From contig CAZTSG010000015.1 in NCBI GenBank assembly GCA_964616835.1, positions 1 through 29,147 of the forward strand: DNA of 29,147 nt, written 5' to 3'. Made by a program: the position numbers and the translations under genes. Positions 9,374 through 16,389 of this stretch are shown here, piece after piece (positions within the stretch are counted from its first letter, which is position 1; every line of letters begins with the position of its first letter). The notes under the pieces were generated by a model. It did no database searches. It saw only the letters and a list, made by a program, of their open reading frames with translations, and was not told the DNA's origin. Source of the stretch: JAAOZP01 sp964616835 (lineage in GTDB: Archaea; Thermoproteota; EX4484-205; JAAOZP01).

Positions 9374-9628
9374 TCAAGGCTGCAACCGGGATTTTGTCCA
9401 GGTGTAGAACTCGCCCACGTGCTCCCTCCCACGGAACTCGAAGAACACCTTAATACAGGATCCCCATCCGGAGGAGTGTTTCCAGAGCTTCACCACAGAC
9501 GGAACCTTTCCCTCCCTTTTACTCCATTTACTGACCTCTTCCCTTATACTCGTCGGGTTAAAAATCCCCCTTGAGATCCTAGCGAGCTTCTTAACTAGGG
9601 CTATGCCCATCCCTCGCTTCGATTTCAC
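9374..9628 (-). CDS. small hypothetical protein, possible 3' part of a frameshifted gene
   Basis: Basic 84-residue ORF with a GTG start at 9628; an ATG at 9610 preceded by GCGAGGG is an alternative. It contains a Lys/Arg-rich helix (LVKKLARISRG) and a Trp-rich C-terminal part (LWKHSSGWGSC, EFYTW). Its first 38 bases overlap the end of the upstream leftward ORF in another frame. Either the two are coupled genes or one longer gene is broken by a single-base shift in 9591-9628. No recognised domain. Confidence 0.45.
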   Translation of the reverse strand: MKSKRGMGIALVKKLARISRGIFNPTSIREEVSKWSKREGKVPSVVKLWKHSSGWGSCIKVFFEFRGREHVGEFYTWTKSRLQP

Positions 9629-9917
9629 TGCTCTCGATGAAAAACCTCTTAGTATCGAAAGGGGCCAGCTCGCAGTCTATCTCGGCATCGCTCTTCTTCA
9701 TATATTCCTCCCTTTGCTCAGCCGCATATTTTCTGAGAAAGGCTCCGCGTGGTCTAATGCCCCACTCGAGATACCATAAACTACTATAATTTATCTCACC
9801 ACTGAAAATCTTCTCAAGGATCTCCTCAGATGACAAATTAGAATAGTCCTCGAAGAAACCCATCTTGCGAAGATAATCTATTGAATCTACGAGCCTCTTC
9901 CTCAGCTCTGGTTCCAT
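9591..9917 (-). CDS. small hypothetical protein, possible 5' part of a frameshifted gene
   Basis: The frame is open from 9989, but I choose ATG 9917 (MEPELRKRL, 108 residues). A TATA-like GCTTTTAAGC on the minus strand at 9941-9950 lies about 28 bp upstream, which implies a leaderless start. The protein is acidic and helical with SSEEILEKIF and aromatic segments (SLWYLEWG). Its last residues (EIEARDGHSPS) look like a run-out tail and overlap the next ORF, so a frameshift joining it to 9374-9628 is plausible. No family recognised. Confidence 0.5.
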   Translation of the reverse strand: MEPELRKRLVDSIDYLRKMGFFEDYSNLSSEEILEKIFSGEINYSSLWYLEWGIRPRGAFLRKYAAEQREEYMKKSDAEIDCELAPFDTKRFFIESSEIEARDGHSPS

Positions 9918-10007
9918 CCATAATGACAATTTGAACAAGAGCTTAAAAGCATAACTATAAGATGTACTTGGTTTCAAAAATATCGACAAGTTTTAATGGA
10001 AATAAGA

Positions 10008-10100
10008 AGCGGACCCGGAGGGATTTTCCGGGTTCCTGGTTTAGCAACGCTACCGATTTTTCAGGCTATAAGCATGCTTAAAAATTGAAACCAGGCTCAA
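10008..10100 (+). ncRNA. candidate structured small RNA (unclassified)
   Basis: A gene-free stretch between divergent genes contains two potential stems: ACCCGG/CCGGGT (10013-10018 with 10028-10033) and a perfect 8-bp pair CCTGGTTT/AAACCAGG (10035-10042 with 10088-10095) enclosing about 45 bases. A TATA-like TTTTAAT lies at 9990-9996, so a rightward transcript could start close to the first stem. It does not match tRNA, 5S or C/D box RNA. Low certainty. Confidence 0.25.
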
Positions 10101-10140
10101 TGCTCACACGGTAATGCATCAACTTAATCATTCAAGAAAA

Positions 10141-10148
10141 AATTTAAT
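10141..10148 (+). promoter_or_regulatory. TATA box of tRNA-Ile
   Basis: AATTTAAT, centred about 28 bp before the mature 5' end of tRNA-Ile, so the leader is only about two or three bases. Confidence 0.55.
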
Positions 10149-10172
10149 AGCCGGCTTAAGAATAAAGAAACA

Positions 10173-10273
10173 GGGCCAGTGGCCTAGGTGGTCAAGGCGC
10201 CCGGCTGATAATCTAGCAAAAAAATAATTGAGCCGACACCGGGAGATCGCTGGTTCGAGTCCGGCCTGGCCCA
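10173..10273 (+). tRNA. tRNA-Ile (GAT) with canonical 37/38 intron
   Basis: Acceptor GGGCCAG pairs with CTGGCCC (10266-10272), discriminator A. The anticodon stem CCCGG/CCGGG encloses loop CTGATA+A with anticodon GAT. A 27-base intron (10211-10237) interrupts at position 37/38, one base 3' of the anticodon, the standard archaeal site cut by the splicing endonuclease. The T arm is GCTGG-TTCGAGT-CCGGC. CCA is not encoded. The gene converges on glmS, ending only 6 bases from its stop codon, and a T-rich stretch follows. Confidence 0.93.
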
Positions 10274-10279
10274 TATTTT

Positions 10280-12055
10280 TTATTTCACGGTTACGCTTTT
10301 GGCAAGGTTCCTAGGCTTGTCTGGATCGCATCCTCTTAGTACTGCGAGCTGGTAGGCTAGTATTTGAATTGGTATTATCTGGACGATAGGATTCTCTGTT
10401 CCGCACTCCGGCACTTTGATCCAGAAATCTAGGACGTCGTAGTTCTTAGGAGAGACCCCTATGATGTACCCTCCCCTAGACTTTATCTCAGTAGCGTTCG
10501 ACAGGATTTCCTTCTCGTTTTCTTCGGAGATGAATACTATACAGGGCGTTCCTTCTTCTATCAGCGCGATGGTCCCATGCTTTAACTCTCCGCCCGCGAA
10601 TGCTTCGGCGTGAATGTAGCTTGCCTCCTTTATCTTTAGGGCTGCCTCCATCGCGGTCGGGTACTGGAGGCCCCTTCCTATGCAGAATATGTGTTGTTCA
10701 TTCATGAGTTTCTCGGCCAGCTTTTTTATCTTGTTCCTTGTGTTTGCTGAAGTAAGGTAGTATATGACGTTCCAAAGATATCTCAACCGCCTTCTGCCTT
10801 CCTCATATTTTCCGGCTAGAGTGTAAGCGAGCAGGTTTAGGAGAGCTATTTGCGAAGTATAGGTTTTAGTTGAGAGGACACATATTTCTGGGCCCGCGTG
10901 CATGAGTAGGAATGCGTCGGACTCTCTCGCCAGACTCGAGCCGATAACGTTCACAACAGATATTATTTTGCTCCCCCTCTTCTTTCCCGCTCTAATGGCC
11001 TCAAGCACGTCGTATGTTTCACCGGATTGCGAGACCGCGATTATGAGTGTTCTATTTGTTAGAAAATGCTCGTAATTAGGAAATTCTGAAGCCAGCACGA
11101 CGTTGACATGTTCTCTTGCAATCTTGGAGAAAACATAGCTCGCTGTTAGGCAAGCATGGTAGCTTGAGCCGCATCCCACTAGGAAGACGCCCCTCGCCAT
11201 TTTTATTTCGCTCGCTATCCTCTCAAGAATCCTTTTATCTTGCGCTGCTGCCCTCTGAACCGTGTCGACTTGCTCCATAATTTCCTTCAGCATGAAGTGC
11301 TCGAACTCTCCCTTCCTAGCTTTCTCAGCGTCCCATTCCACGCTTTGTATTGGTCTTTCTACTTCTAATAAAACACCGTTCTCAATATTGTAGAAAACGG
11401 GATCTGGTTTAAGAACAACCATGTCGTAATCGTAGAGGTACACTACTTTCTTAGTGTAATTTATGAACGCAGGTATGTCGCTGGCAACGAAGGAGCCGTG
11501 GTCCGCCAAGCCTATTACGAGTGGCGAGCCTTTTTTAACGGCCACGATCTTATGCTCATCCTTATTAATAGCCAGTATGGCATAGGCTCCTTCAAGCCTG
11601 CTGAACGCTTTGAAACAGGCTTCCTTGAAGCTTTTCTCATTACTAAGCTCTTCTTCTATTAAGTGTGCCACAACCTCGCTGTCGGTCTTGCTCCTAAACA
11701 CGTGGCCCTTTGAAACTAGCTCCTTCTTCAGTTCCTCGTAATTCTCTATTATGCCGTTATGGACTATTGCTACGTTCCTCCTGCAATCGGTGTGGGGGTG
11801 CGCATTGGCCTTAGTGACTCTTCCGTGAGTAGCCCACCGAGTGTGCCCTATTGCTAGTTTAAGATCATGCTCAAGAAAGTTTAGCTTAGCATGGACCTCG
11901 TCGACCTTCCCCACATCCTTCTTAACTATCAAACTACCGTTTAATACTCCTGCGAAACCAACGGAATCGTAACCCCTGTACTCTAAGTGTTTCAAGCCCT
12001 CTAAAACTATTCGCGAAGCGTTCATACTGCCTACGTAACCTATTATTCCGCACAT
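10280..12055 (-). CDS. glmS: glutamine--fructose-6-phosphate aminotransferase (isomerizing)
   Basis: Converts fructose-6-P and glutamine to glucosamine-6-P, the entry into UDP-GlcNAc synthesis. The 591 residues cover both family modules. The N-terminal class II glutaminase domain begins with MCGIIGYVG, where Cys2 after Met removal is the nucleophile. It also has the GHTRWATHG and NAHPH motifs and DSEVVAHLI. Two C-terminal SIS sugar isomerase domains follow (GCGSSYHA, SQSGETYDV, then GRGLQYPTAMEAALK and EAFAGGELKHG), and the conserved tail ends NLAKSVTVK. Length and motifs are complete. It lies downstream of the SRP RNA on the same strand but has its own TATA-like CCATTTTAAC (12093-12102). It supplies substrate for the glycan genes at 16-25 kb. 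Confidence 0.96.
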   Translation of the reverse strand: MCGIIGYVGSMNASRIVLEGLKHLEYRGYDSVGFAGVLNGSLIVKKDVGKVDEVHAKLNFLEHDLKLAIGHTRWATHGRVTKANAHPHTDCRRNVAIVHNGIIENYEELKKELVSKGHVFRSKTDSEVVAHLIEEELSNEKSFKEACFKAFSRLEGAYAILAINKDEHKIVAVKKGSPLVIGLADHGSFVASDIPAFINYTKKVVYLYDYDMVVLKPDPVFYNIENGVLLEVERPIQSVEWDAEKARKGEFEHFMLKEIMEQVDTVQRAAAQDKRILERIASEIKMARGVFLVGCGSSYHACLTASYVFSKIAREHVNVVLASEFPNYEHFLTNRTLIIAVSQSGETYDVLEAIRAGKKRGSKIISVVNVIGSSLARESDAFLLMHAGPEICVLSTKTYTSQIALLNLLAYTLAGKYEEGRRRLRYLWNVIYYLTSANTRNKIKKLAEKLMNEQHIFCIGRGLQYPTAMEAALKIKEASYIHAEAFAGGELKHGTIALIEEGTPCIVFISEENEKEILSNATEIKSRGGYIIGVSPKNYDVLDFWIKVPECGTENPIVQIIPIQILAYQLAVLRGCDPDKPRNLAKSVTVK

Positions 12056-12066
12056 TTGCTACTTTT

Positions 12067-12094
12067 ACACTCCCAGCATTAGAATACTGGGTGT
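12067..12094. promoter_or_regulatory. inverted repeat between glmS TATA and start codon
   Basis: ACAC-TC-CCAG ... CTGG-GTGT: an 8-bp interrupted stem with a 2-base bulge and a 10-base loop, located just after the TATA-like element at 12093-12102 and before the glmS ATG at 12055. The position suits an operator over the transcription start or a short leader hairpin. It is not a recognised glmS riboswitch or ribozyme. Confidence 0.35.
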
Positions 12095-12199
12095 TAAAAT
12101 GGTTTACTGATTAAACACCTCTTAACATTTTTACTCTCTTAAAAAGCGATGGGCAATTCTATCACTTAAAGCTCCCATGGAAAAGTTTGAAAGATTTTG

Positions 12200-12522
12200 G
12201 AGAGGCGGCAGCCCCATGGGGATCGGGCTTCTTCAACGCAACTGTATGCAGCAGGTTTAACCTCCAACCGTCTCTTACCAACGCGGGTAGCTTACCTTAC
12301 CGCTGCTCCCTCCCGGGCCTAGCGGGGTTCGGTAATTAAGCAGGCATGCCCGCCCTACGGCTGGCACGCTCTGCTACACCCGCCCGGTAAGGAACGGCTT
12401 TCACAGCCCTGTCGCACACGGCTACGCGAATCCGCCCTGTCCCCACGGTTATCGGCTCCCCGCGTATCGCCAGTTTCGGGTCACAGGGGATGGCGAGCCC
12501 CCCGAGCCTACCTGCCGCCTCG
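12200..12522 (-). ncRNA. ffs: signal recognition particle 7S RNA
   Basis: About 320 bases. The 5' end GAGGCGGCAG (12521 downwards) pairs with the 3' end CTGCCGCCTC (12202-12211), forming the closing helix of archaeal SRP RNA. The conserved helix 8 core, recognised by SRP54, is seen on the minus strand at about 12302-12335: GAACCCCGCTAGGCCCGGG then AGGGAGCAGCGGTAAG. GC content is far above the flanks, as expected for a structural RNA in a thermophile. Exact ends are estimated from pairing. Confidence 0.92.
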
Positions 12523-12545
12523 AATTAAAAATGGGCTGGAGCATC

Positions 12546-12555
12546 CTAAATACGT
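12546..12555 (-). promoter_or_regulatory. TATA-like element of SRP RNA
   Basis: The minus strand reads CGTATTTAGG, centred about 28 bases before the predicted RNA 5' end. No better element is seen nearby. Confidence 0.4.
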
Positions 12556-12622
12556 TTCTGTTTTAATGAAGCATGCTTCCTCAGACTGTTTAAGGCTTAA
12601 AAAAGGATAATGGGCTTAAGCA

Positions 12623-13684
12623 TTGAAGTTTATGAGGAAGGAGTCTAAGGCTAGGAGTAGCATAATTGGGCTTGCCCTCCAAGTGCTTAAGCAGGTTGAG
12701 AAGAAGGAGCCTCCTTCGATCCAGATACCGTTGAGGACTGTCGATAACATAGTTTTCGACGAGAAGAAGGGGCACTACGTGCTAGGGCCTAAGAAGGCTC
12801 TCCGCACCTCTAGGAATGTTAAGCACTTGAAGCCCCTTACCCAACTGATATGGGTTGCAAGCCTCGCGAGGAAGCTGATAGACGAGGATAAGACGAGCAC
12901 GCTCAGAGATGTTTTCTACATGGCTGAGGGTGTTGACTTGGGCTTCGAGGATCAGAGCGAGTCCGACAGGGTGATAACTGAGCTAGAATCTATAATAGGA
13001 GCGCCCAGAGAGGATTTCAACATCTATCCTGAAGAGAGAAGCGCTATCTTCGCAGACCTTACGATCGAGTACACGGTTAAGGGCTACGAGGGTAAAAGGA
13101 TCAACCTGACATCACACCCAGATGGGTTGATGATAGGGCCTGCCCTCGCTACAGCAAAATTCGTGAAAACCTCTGCCGACAAGGTTCTCTGCATAGAGAA
13201 GGGTGCGATGTTCACAAGGTTCGTCGAGGAGAAGGCTTGGAGGAAGTACAACGCCATCCTAATCCATACTGCTGGACAAGCCCCCCGCGCTACGCGCCGC
13301 CTCATAAGAAGGCTTAACACGGAGCTAGACCTCCCAGTCTATATCTTCACTGACGCCGACCCTTGGGGCCTTCACATCGCGCAAGTCATAATATCAGGCT
13401 CAGCCAACGCGGCGCACGTCCCCGAGCTTGCAACACCCAAAGCCAAGTGGATGGGTGTTTATGCTTCAGACATAGAGGAATATAAGCTTCCGAGCACCAG
13501 GCTTCTTGACGTAGATATAAAGAGGCTTAACGAGCTTAAGAAGGACACAAGGTACTCTAAGGAGCCGTGGAAGAGCGAGATAGAGAAATTCTTCGAGATA
13601 AAGAAGAAGGCTGAGCAGGAGGCCTTCAGCAAGTACGGCCTATCCTACATGGTCGATGTCTACTTGAAGAAGAGGCTGGCTTAA
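12623..13684 (+). CDS. top6A: DNA topoisomerase VI subunit A (Spo11-like)
   Basis: Catalytic subunit of the type IIB topoisomerase that relaxes and decatenates DNA. The winged-helix domain carries the DNA-cleaving tyrosine in LRDVFYM (Tyr99 from the TTG). The Toprim domain has the metal ligands Glu192 (VLCIEKG) and Asp244/Asp246 (FTDADPWG). Conserved IVFDEKKG and SHPDG motifs are present. The 353 residues are close to family length, slightly short at the N-terminus. The TTG start fits a TATA-like GCTTAAAAAA at 12593-12602, implying a leaderless mRNA; an ATG at 12632 is possible. The B (ATPase) subunit gene, often adjacent, is not in this window. Confidence 0.96.
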   Translation: MKFMRKESKARSSIIGLALQVLKQVEKKEPPSIQIPLRTVDNIVFDEKKGHYVLGPKKALRTSRNVKHLKPLTQLIWVASLARKLIDEDKTSTLRDVFYMAEGVDLGFEDQSESDRVITELESIIGAPREDFNIYPEERSAIFADLTIEYTVKGYEGKRINLTSHPDGLMIGPALATAKFVKTSADKVLCIEKGAMFTRFVEEKAWRKYNAILIHTAGQAPRATRRLIRRLNTELDLPVYIFTDADPWGLHIAQVIISGSANAAHVPELATPKAKWMGVYASDIEEYKLPSTRLLDVDIKRLNELKKDTRYSKEPWKSEIEKFFEIKKKAEQEAFSKYGLSYMVDVYLKKRLA

Positions 13685-13730
13685 ACATAAGGAAAGATTT
13701 ATCTTAAGGGATATTTGTGCTGAAGGAGGT

Positions 13731-13916
13731 TTGAAAACAGACGTACTGGTAGCAAAACTGTTCGCAATACTATTAACATGCTGCGGAGCCCTACTCTTAT
13801 ACTACACTATAGATACTGGGGAGGCTCTGGATAAAATGTACCCGTTCTTCTTATTCGCCAGCCTAGTACTACTGATACTTGGCGTAATAGGACTCATATC
13901 GCGGCTAAGAGAATAG
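13731..13916 (+). CDS. small two-helix membrane protein
   Basis: Protein of 61 residues. A TTG start is preceded by a good ribosome binding site (GGAGGT, about 13723-13729). Two hydrophobic helices (about 7-26 and 38-56) are separated by a short loop with GEALDKMYPF, and the tail is basic. It lies 46 bases after top6A on the same strand. Family unknown. The ribosome binding site and clear membrane topology support it being real. Confidence 0.6.
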   Translation: MKTDVLVAKLFAILLTCCGALLLYYTIDTGEALDKMYPFFLFASLVLLILGVIGLISRLRE

Positions 13917-13969
13917 GATTCGAGAAACATCTGAAAAATTACAGCCTTTTCCAAGGATAGGGACGAAAA

Positions 13970-13977
13970 ATATTTAA
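13970..13977 (+). promoter_or_regulatory. TATA box of tRNA-Asn
   Basis: ATATTTAA predicts transcription start near 14000, so the primary transcript would begin at the extra GCCGGCGG copy just before the tRNA. Confidence 0.5.
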
Positions 13978-14000
13978 CCTTCCTTGGTTGCAGACTATCA

Positions 14001-14015
14001 GCCGGCGGGCCGGCG
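14001..14015 (+). repeat. tandem copy of the acceptor 5' strand before tRNA-Asn
   Basis: GCCGGCGG (14001-14008) is followed directly by GCCGGCGT, whose first seven bases (14009-14015) are the acceptor strand of tRNA-Asn. The first copy would be the tRNA leader. A matching arrangement precedes tRNA-Gln. Confidence 0.6.
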
Positions 14016-14120
14016 TAGCTCAGCAGGTAGTTTAACAGCCTAGAGCAGCGGGCTGTTAACCCGTTGGTCGGAAGTTCGAGACCAGTAAAAATATAAATGG
14101 CGAAAATCTTCCCGCCGGCG
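14009..14120 (+). tRNA. tRNA-Asn (GTT) with two non-canonical introns
   Basis: Removing two insertions leaves an orthodox 73-base tRNA: acceptor GCCGGCG/CGCCGGC, D arm GCTC-AGCAGGTA-GAGC, anticodon stem GCGGG/CCCGT with loop CTGTTAA (anticodon GTT), variable TGGTC, T arm GGAAG-TTCGAAT-CTTCC, discriminator G. Insertion 1 (about 14030-14042, 13 bases) lies in the D loop next to position 21. Insertion 2 (about 14080-14105, 26 bases) splits the T loop after TTCGA, about position 58/59. Exact boundaries can slide by one or two bases. There is no intron at the usual 37/38 site. Such introns are known from several TACK lineages and need the broad-specificity splicing endonuclease. Confidence 0.9.
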
Positions 14121-14138
14121 CTTGTATATATTTATATC

Positions 14139-14144
14139 TTTTTT
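14139..14144 (+). terminator. T-run after tRNA-Asn
   Basis: Six consecutive T about 20 bases after the tRNA 3' end, within an AT-rich stretch. This is consistent with archaeal oligo-T termination. Confidence 0.35.
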
Positions 14145-14339
14145 AACACTCCAGATTCTCTGTCTACAATATTTTTGCTAAACAAATCAATAGTCTGCTA
14201 TGAATATTCTCATCACCACGTAAAGGGATGCGTAAAAAAGAGCGCGGTCGTCTAGTTGATGTTGACGGATTAAGATAATACTTATATTTTCTCTCTTATA
14301 CTAGGAAGAGTTGACAAAGGTTTTGCAAGCGAGGAGGAA

Positions 14340-15395
14340 GTGCCGTTAATGATTATAGTGGACTACGACAAGGGTATTTTGGAGGTCAAGCCGTTTTCTG
14401 GGGAAGAGTTGTGGAAGGCTTTTCATCTTATAGATGAGGGCGACCATGCTCTCGCTGAGACCAGTAGGGTTGTGAAGGTTGGCGGGGAGGAGAAGGTTAG
14501 GCGTAAGGCCCTTATAAAAATAGTTGTGGAAAGTGTTGAATTCGACGTTTCCTCAGAGAATATTCGTCTCAGGGGACGTGTGCTAGAGTGCCCGGAGGAT
14601 CTGGAGGGTGTTAAGGGTCATTACCATACTCTCTCAATAGGGGTTGGTGACAGGCTTGTTCTCGAGAAGCAGGAGATTTCTCCGATTCAGAGGAGGATAC
14701 TGAGCCAAGGTGTGAGTACTCAACGGTTCATCGTCGTAGCCATTGAGCTCGGGGTTTCTACGATCGCTACCGTGAGGGATTACGGTATTGTTGAAAGCTT
14801 TGGGGTCGAGCAGGATATTGCTGGTAAAAACTTCCCTGCGGAGCGCGAAGCCACTTTGAAAAGGTTTTTCCACGAGACTGCTAAAGTCTTGAGAGAGGCT
14901 TGGCTCAGGGAGAAGCCGATGATAATCCTAATCGGCCCAAGTGTCATGTACGAGTCTTTCCTGAGATTTCTGAAAGAAGAGTATAAGGATATTCACAGTG
15001 CCGTAGTAGGGTGTTTCCATGCTTCTGGCGGAACATTATCTGCTGTTAACGAGTTTCTTAGAAGCGGCGAGATGAAGGTTGTAGCGAAAGAGTTGAAGAG
15101 CATCGACGAGATGATGGCTGTTGAAGAGCTTCTTAAGAATATGGCTGAGGAGAAGGCTGTGTACGGTGTTGAAGAAACTTGGAGGACTGTTGAAAAAGGG
15201 GCTGTGAGTCATTTGATAATACATGCTAAGCTGGCATCTAAGTCGCGCGACCTCTTGAATAGGGTGGCGGATATGATGCGTTTGGTGGAGGCGTATGGCG
15301 GTAAGGTGACGATAGTCAGTGGTAGACATGAGTCCGCTGAGAAGCTCAGGAGCATCGGCGGCATAGGAGCTATCCTGAGATACAGGTTCCACTAA
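14340..15395 (+). CDS. pelA: mRNA surveillance protein Pelota (Dom34)
   Basis: Archaeal Pelota, an eRF1 relative that with aEF1A/ABCE1 rescues stalled ribosomes. The 351 residues match family length. The N-terminal Sm-like beta domain (residues 1-125) has GEELWKAFHLIDEGD and the RVLE/HYHTLSIG strands. The central domain (about 130-250) has VAIELGVSTIATV and the helix with FFHETAKVL. The C-terminal L7Ae-like domain (about 260-350) has VEELLKN and the end IGGIGAILRYRF. GTG at 14340 follows GAGGAGG very closely; ATG at 14349 is equally plausible. A TATA-like CTTATATTTT sits at 14281-14290. No termination GGQ motif is present, as expected for Pelota. Confidence 0.95.
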   Translation: MPLMIIVDYDKGILEVKPFSGEELWKAFHLIDEGDHALAETSRVVKVGGEEKVRRKALIKIVVESVEFDVSSENIRLRGRVLECPEDLEGVKGHYHTLSIGVGDRLVLEKQEISPIQRRILSQGVSTQRFIVVAIELGVSTIATVRDYGIVESFGVEQDIAGKNFPAEREATLKRFFHETAKVLREAWLREKPMIILIGPSVMYESFLRFLKEEYKDIHSAVVGCFHASGGTLSAVNEFLRSGEMKVVAKELKSIDEMMAVEELLKNMAEEKAVYGVEETWRTVEKGAVSHLIIHAKLASKSRDLLNRVADMMRLVEAYGGKVTIVSGRHESAEKLRSIGGIGAILRYRFH

Positions 15396-15474
15396 TTACT
15401 GTAAACCTTCTCATTATACTTTCCTTGTTAATATACAAAAATATGGCTCCCCAAATTCTGAATTCAAAGTAAAG

Positions 15475-15945
15475 CTAGTATTGGCTAACTCCACTGCTTC
15501 TTAAGCTGACGCTGAAAGATAAGTCCGCCCATTCATAAATAAAAATACTGGCAACTAGCTTGGATTTTATGTAGTGTCCGACAAGCATTGGTTCAGCGCC
15601 ACCCGACTTATTTGAATCTAAATATCCTATGCTCGACGGCTTTACAGTATACGTCACGGCTGTGGTGGCACTGTCAAGCGTATGTTCTGTTTTAACATCT
15701 CCTGTAGAAGGATTAGTCTGATCTTTCCAAGAGAATTGCGCGGGATTGGCTACACTGTAGGCTACTGAAGCTGATATGTCGGAACCCATAGTCATAGTAA
15801 ATGATATGGAGCTAGTTGGCCCGCCCTGATTTTTCGGTTCCCAATCAAACAAGACCTGCCCTGAATAAGCAGAGGTTCTCCAATCGGTCTCGGTTATAAA
15901 TGCCTTGGGTACATGATTAAGAATCCCACTAAAGTATCCAATCAT
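15475..15945 (-). CDS. hypothetical protein, probably remnant of a larger surface protein
   Basis: Protein of 156 residues rich in Ser, Thr and beta strands (TSSISFTMTMGSD, TTAVTYTVKPSS), like an exported domain, but with no signal peptide at its ATG. The same frame continues upstream, broken by TAA at 15955-15957, 12 bases before the ATG. It stays open from there for about 30 more codons (VRVDYYYTSQ, LALLLTSSFW) until a further stop. I see no promoter or ribosome binding site at the ATG. The most economical reading is a decayed gene whose N-terminal part is lost. A functional short protein cannot be excluded. No family recognised. Confidence 0.4.
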   Translation of the reverse strand: MIGYFSGILNHVPKAFITETDWRTSAYSGQVLFDWEPKNQGGPTSSISFTMTMGSDISASVAYSVANPAQFSWKDQTNPSTGDVKTEHTLDSATTAVTYTVKPSSIGYLDSNKSGGAEPMLVGHYIKSKLVASIFIYEWADLSFSVSLRSSGVSQY

Positions 15946-16092
15946 TTGAATGTTTTACATGAGCCAGAAAGAACTTGTAAGTAGTAGAGCCAACGTCTGA
16001 GAGGTGTAATAGTAGTCTACACGCACATACGTTCTTCCAACAGTATCTCCCAGAAGTCCCTTTATATTCTAATTGCACCATGATGATGGACT

Positions 16093-16389
16093 CTACTGAT
16101 TCTTGTTAACCCTTTCGTTAATCCCTTCTTCGTCAAGATGATTCCTGATATAAACAATAACCTTCTGACCTTTAACAACCTCTTTAACCGCATCCCTAAC
16201 CATTAAGGCTAAAACCTCTCCTAGAGGGCAGAATGGTGTTGTTGCGATGAACTCGACAATTATACTATCCTTCTCCCTTCTAACATCTTTAATCAGGTTG
16301 AGTTCTCCGAGAGTTAGCCCTATCTCCGGATCCACAACGCTGGAAGCAGCCTCCCTAGCTTTTGAAAGCACGTCATACTCCATGCTCAT
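16093..16389 (-). CDS. MIP18/SufT-like (DUF59) Fe-S assembly protein
   Basis: Small one-domain protein of the MIP18 (DUF59) family, which helps mature iron-sulfur clusters. The family signature DPEIGLTLGELNLI is at residues 20-33. The reactive Cys lies in TTPFCPLG (Cys54), and the C-terminal strand is KVIVYI. The frame is open to 16410, but I choose ATG 16389, which follows GAGGAG; ATG 16383 is also possible. The gene starts inside the end of the preceding acyltransferase gene, so the two are co-transcribed and coupled. The C-terminal tail (GINERVNKNQ) is unremarkable. Function in this operon is unclear, since the partner makes sugars rather than Fe-S proteins. Confidence 0.8.
   Translation of the reverse strand: MSMEYDVLSKAREAASSVVDPEIGLTLGELNLIKDVRREKDSIIVEFIATTPFCPLGEVLALMVRDAVKEVVKGQKVIVYIRNHLDEEGINERVNKNQ

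Noticed and set aside
12056..12620. rRNA fragment in the GC-rich region upstream of top6A
   Set aside because: The closing helix and the SRP54-binding helix 8 core identify it as SRP RNA.
14009..14015. Reading the upstream acceptor copies as the true tRNA 5' ends with an intron at position 7/8
   Set aside because: The implied introns would be only 8-9 bases, too short for a bulge-helix-bulge, while the downstream copies give standard tRNAs.
14190..14220. GTGATGA C-box-like element on the minus strand
   Set aside because: No CTGA boxes at suitable distance downstream.
14240..14290. tRNA-like 5' half (GCGCGGTCGTCTAG), possible split tRNA
   Set aside because: The D arm cannot be completed (no GG pair followed by a matching stem strand) and no partner half or splice motif is visible.
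16080..16150. C/D box sRNA candidate with ATGATGA, CTGA, AGATGAT and CTGA
   Set aside because: Spacing between the inner boxes is about 36 bases, the last two boxes nearly touch, and the segment is the coding end of the MIP18-like gene.
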